The translations under genes were made by a program, and so were the position numbers. From Bacteroidota bacterium (GTDB lineage Bacteria; Bacteroidota; Bacteroidia; Chitinophagales; Chitinophagaceae): a stretch of 6,583 nt of DNA. How positions within the stretch are numbered: position 1 is the stretch's first letter; each line of letters begins with the position of its first letter. Location: NCBI GenBank assembly GCA_026391115.1, contig JAPLER010000219.1:1-6583 (forward strand). The letters are read 5' to 3'. The notes beneath the pieces were generated by a model. It was not told where the DNA came from. It saw nothing but the letters and a program-made list of their open reading frames with translations, and made no database searches. This document shows positions 5,748 to 6,583 of this stretch, in pieces.

Positions 5748-6560
5748 ATTGCTAGTTTCAATGTTACTAAAGACACATTGTGCGAAGGACAATTTACCAC
5801 TTTCTTTGATACATTAAGCACTGCACCTGGTAGTAATTTGTTTAGCTGGACTTGGGATTACGGAGATGGTACCACACCAAACACCACTACAGTACCAACT
5901 GCTACATATGCTTATTCTACAGCATCATCGCTTTATACTGCAACTTTAGTAGTGCGTAATACACAGCTTTGCGAAAGCGAGCCTGCTACTAAAACCATTG
6001 TTGTGTATAGAACTCCAAAAATTGATTCTATACCAGTAATTTATGCAATAGATGGTACTATGGTACAATTTAATCCTAAGGTAAAAGACTCGGTTGGAAT
6101 TTCATTTGCATGGACAGCACCTGCACCTTATGGTACAACAGGATTAAGCAATGACAATGTATTACGACCATATTTAATGGTTACACAATATCCTCCATTT
6201 GGCGTGTCTAACCCTGCACAGGTTTATACACTATATGCCGAAGAGCCACAATATCATTGTATAGATTCTGCCAATCAGATTGTAAGAATATTAGGAAAAA
6301 TTATTGTGCCTAATGCGTTCTCTCCAAATGGCGATGGTATTAATGATACCTGGAAAATTACCAGTCTTGCCGATTATCCTGGTGCTACATTAGATATTTA
6401 TGATAGATATGGAGCTAAAGCAGTACACTTAACTGGCAGCAATATGGTTTGGGATGGTACTATTAATGGTACACCTGCACCAGTTGCAACATACTATTAT
6501 GTAATAGACCCAGGCAATAAAATGCCGCTAGTAACGGGTTGGGTAGTTTTATTAAAATAG
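5595..6560 (+). CDS. C-terminal part of the same giant protein: PKD modules, Ig-like module and T9SS type B (CHU_C) sorting domain
   Basis: This frame is open from a TTG at 5595 to TAG at 6558-6560, but genuine coding starts at 5634 (YNSIQNYPVSLTV). The first 13 codons overlap the WNFGD codons of the upstream frame and read as nonsense (MEFWRCSRFWYKS), so 5595 is not a credible translation start and no ribosome binding site precedes it. The segment contains the second half of PKD11, a complete PKD12 (WDYGDG at 5853-5870), an Ig-like module with FAWTAP, and a C-terminal domain opening with VPNAFSPNGDGINDTW. That motif identifies the gliding-motility-associated C-terminal domain (CHU_C family), which in Bacteroidota directs export through the type IX secretion system and surface attachment. 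The fragment has no signal peptide, as expected for the tail of the upstream frame. I infer a single gene split by a one-base deletion, not two genes. Confidence 0.9.
   Translation: MEFWRCSRFWYKSYNSIQNYPVSLTVGSKEYGCYSTYYDTMKLQLPFYQKPIASFNVTKDTLCEGQFTTFFDTLSTAPGSNLFSWTWDYGDGTTPNTTTVPTATYAYSTASSLYTATLVVRNTQLCESEPATKTIVVYRTPKIDSIPVIYAIDGTMVQFNPKVKDSVGISFAWTAPAPYGTTGLSNDNVLRPYLMVTQYPPFGVSNPAQVYTLYAEEPQYHCIDSANQIVRILGKIIVPNAFSPNGDGINDTWKITSLADYPGATLDIYDRYGAKAVHLTGSNMVWDGTINGTPAPVATYYYVIDPGNKMPLVTGWVVLLK
5629..5637 (+). other. Frameshift site (one base missing) splitting the gene
   Basis: Upstream codons read GSGIN up to AAT at 5629-5631. Downstream the homologous reading is YNSIQNYP from TAT at 5634. 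The two bases CT at 5632-5633 are left over, so one base is missing. Adding one C makes CCT (Pro) and gives GSGIN-P-Y, matching the G-V-N-P motif at the same place in sister PKD modules (2812-2823, 3322-3333, 3832-3843). There is no long homopolymer and no X-XXY-YYZ slippery heptamer, so programmed frameshifting or slipped-strand phase switching is not supported. A sequencing or assembly error, or a recent mutation, is likelier. Confidence 0.88.
5748..6017 (+). other. PKD module 12
   Basis: This 90-residue PKD domain has a full motif, WDYGDG at 5853-5870, and the strand YTATLVVRNTQLCESE. The cysteine pair is in TLCEGQ and QLCESE. It ends with linker VVYRTP and immediately precedes the terminal Ig-like module. 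Confidence 0.87.
6018..6296 (+). other. Terminal Ig-like module preceding the sorting domain
   Basis: A 93-residue module has FAWTAP, then GLSNDNVLRPYL, VYTLYAEEPQYHC and a closing IVRILG strand. This W-x-P, G-L-S-N, Y-T-L, C layout is the Ig-like module commonly found just before CHU_C domains in Bacteroidota surface proteins. It has one cysteine only, unlike the PKD and Ig modules upstream. Confidence 0.7.
6297..6557 (+). other. CHU_C / T9SS type B C-terminal sorting domain
   Basis: The last 87 residues begin KIIVPNAFSPNGDGINDTW and continue with LDIYDRYGAK, a W-D-G-T-x-N-G turn, ATYYYVI and a final GWVVLLK. These are the hallmark elements, in order and at the usual length of about 85-90 residues, of the gliding-motility-associated C-terminal domain. 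In characterised Bacteroidota such domains act as type B secretion signals for the T9SS, often needing a PorP/SprF-like outer-membrane partner. No such partner gene is in this window. Confidence 0.95.
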
Positions 6561-6583
6561 ATATTGTTTTTTTATATTTTGCT
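6561..6583. other. Short AT-rich 3' flank
   Basis: Twenty-three bases remain after the stop codon. They contain a T7 run but no GC-containing hairpin ahead of it, so no intrinsic terminator can be called. No start of a further gene is visible. Confidence 0.6.

Noticed and set aside
6554..6580. AAAATA/TATTTT inverted repeat with a T run as terminator
   Set aside because: The arms are six A/T-only pairs around a long AT loop, with no GC stem; chance occurrence is expected in such AT-rich DNA.
6571..6581. Bacteroidota -7 promoter-like TATATTTTG
   Set aside because: It is only a near match to TAnnTTTG, with no TTG element at the right distance upstream, and the window ends too soon to show a gene after it.

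Overview
The window is almost entirely one very large gene on the + strand. It is open at the left edge and ends at a TAG at 6558-6560. The DNA is AT-rich with A/T-ending codons. The protein ends in a textbook gliding-motility-type C-terminal domain (CHU_C / type IX secretion type B sorting domain), which is essentially confined to Bacteroidota. The source is therefore very probably a Bacteroidota bacterium with a type IX secretion system (T9SS); I cannot name the genus from the sequence.

Layout: 1-96 encodes the tail of an Ig/cadherin-like domain. 97-552 is coding but not assignable. 553-840 is a degenerate PKD-like module and 841-1092 a clear PKD module. 1093-5235 is an array of eight head-to-tail bimodules, each one PKD domain followed by one Ig-like domain, with a period of 504-531 bp. 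5236-6017 holds three consecutive PKD modules without Ig partners. 6018-6296 is a final Ig-like module and 6297-6557 the CHU_C sorting domain. Only 23 bp of AT-rich flank follow the stop.

The reading frame is broken once. Near 5632 one base appears to be missing inside the eleventh PKD module. The upstream frame stops at 5659-5661, while the remaining 308 codons (5634-6557) are open and homologous in the next frame. Restoring one base (for example a C giving a Pro codon) yields a continuous reading frame of 2186 residues in this window and recreates the G-[VI]-N-P motif of the sister repeats. The simplest reading is one giant secreted surface adhesin or filament-like protein, exported by T9SS, carrying a sequencing error or a very recent inactivating indel. 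As written, the break separates the secretion signal from the repeat stalk.

No RNA gene, mobile element, CRISPR array, promoter or convincing terminator is visible. The most interesting material is the internal repeat architecture: the alternating domain array, two subtypes of Ig module, DNA-level homogenisation of the central units, and a nearly invariant cysteine pair per module.
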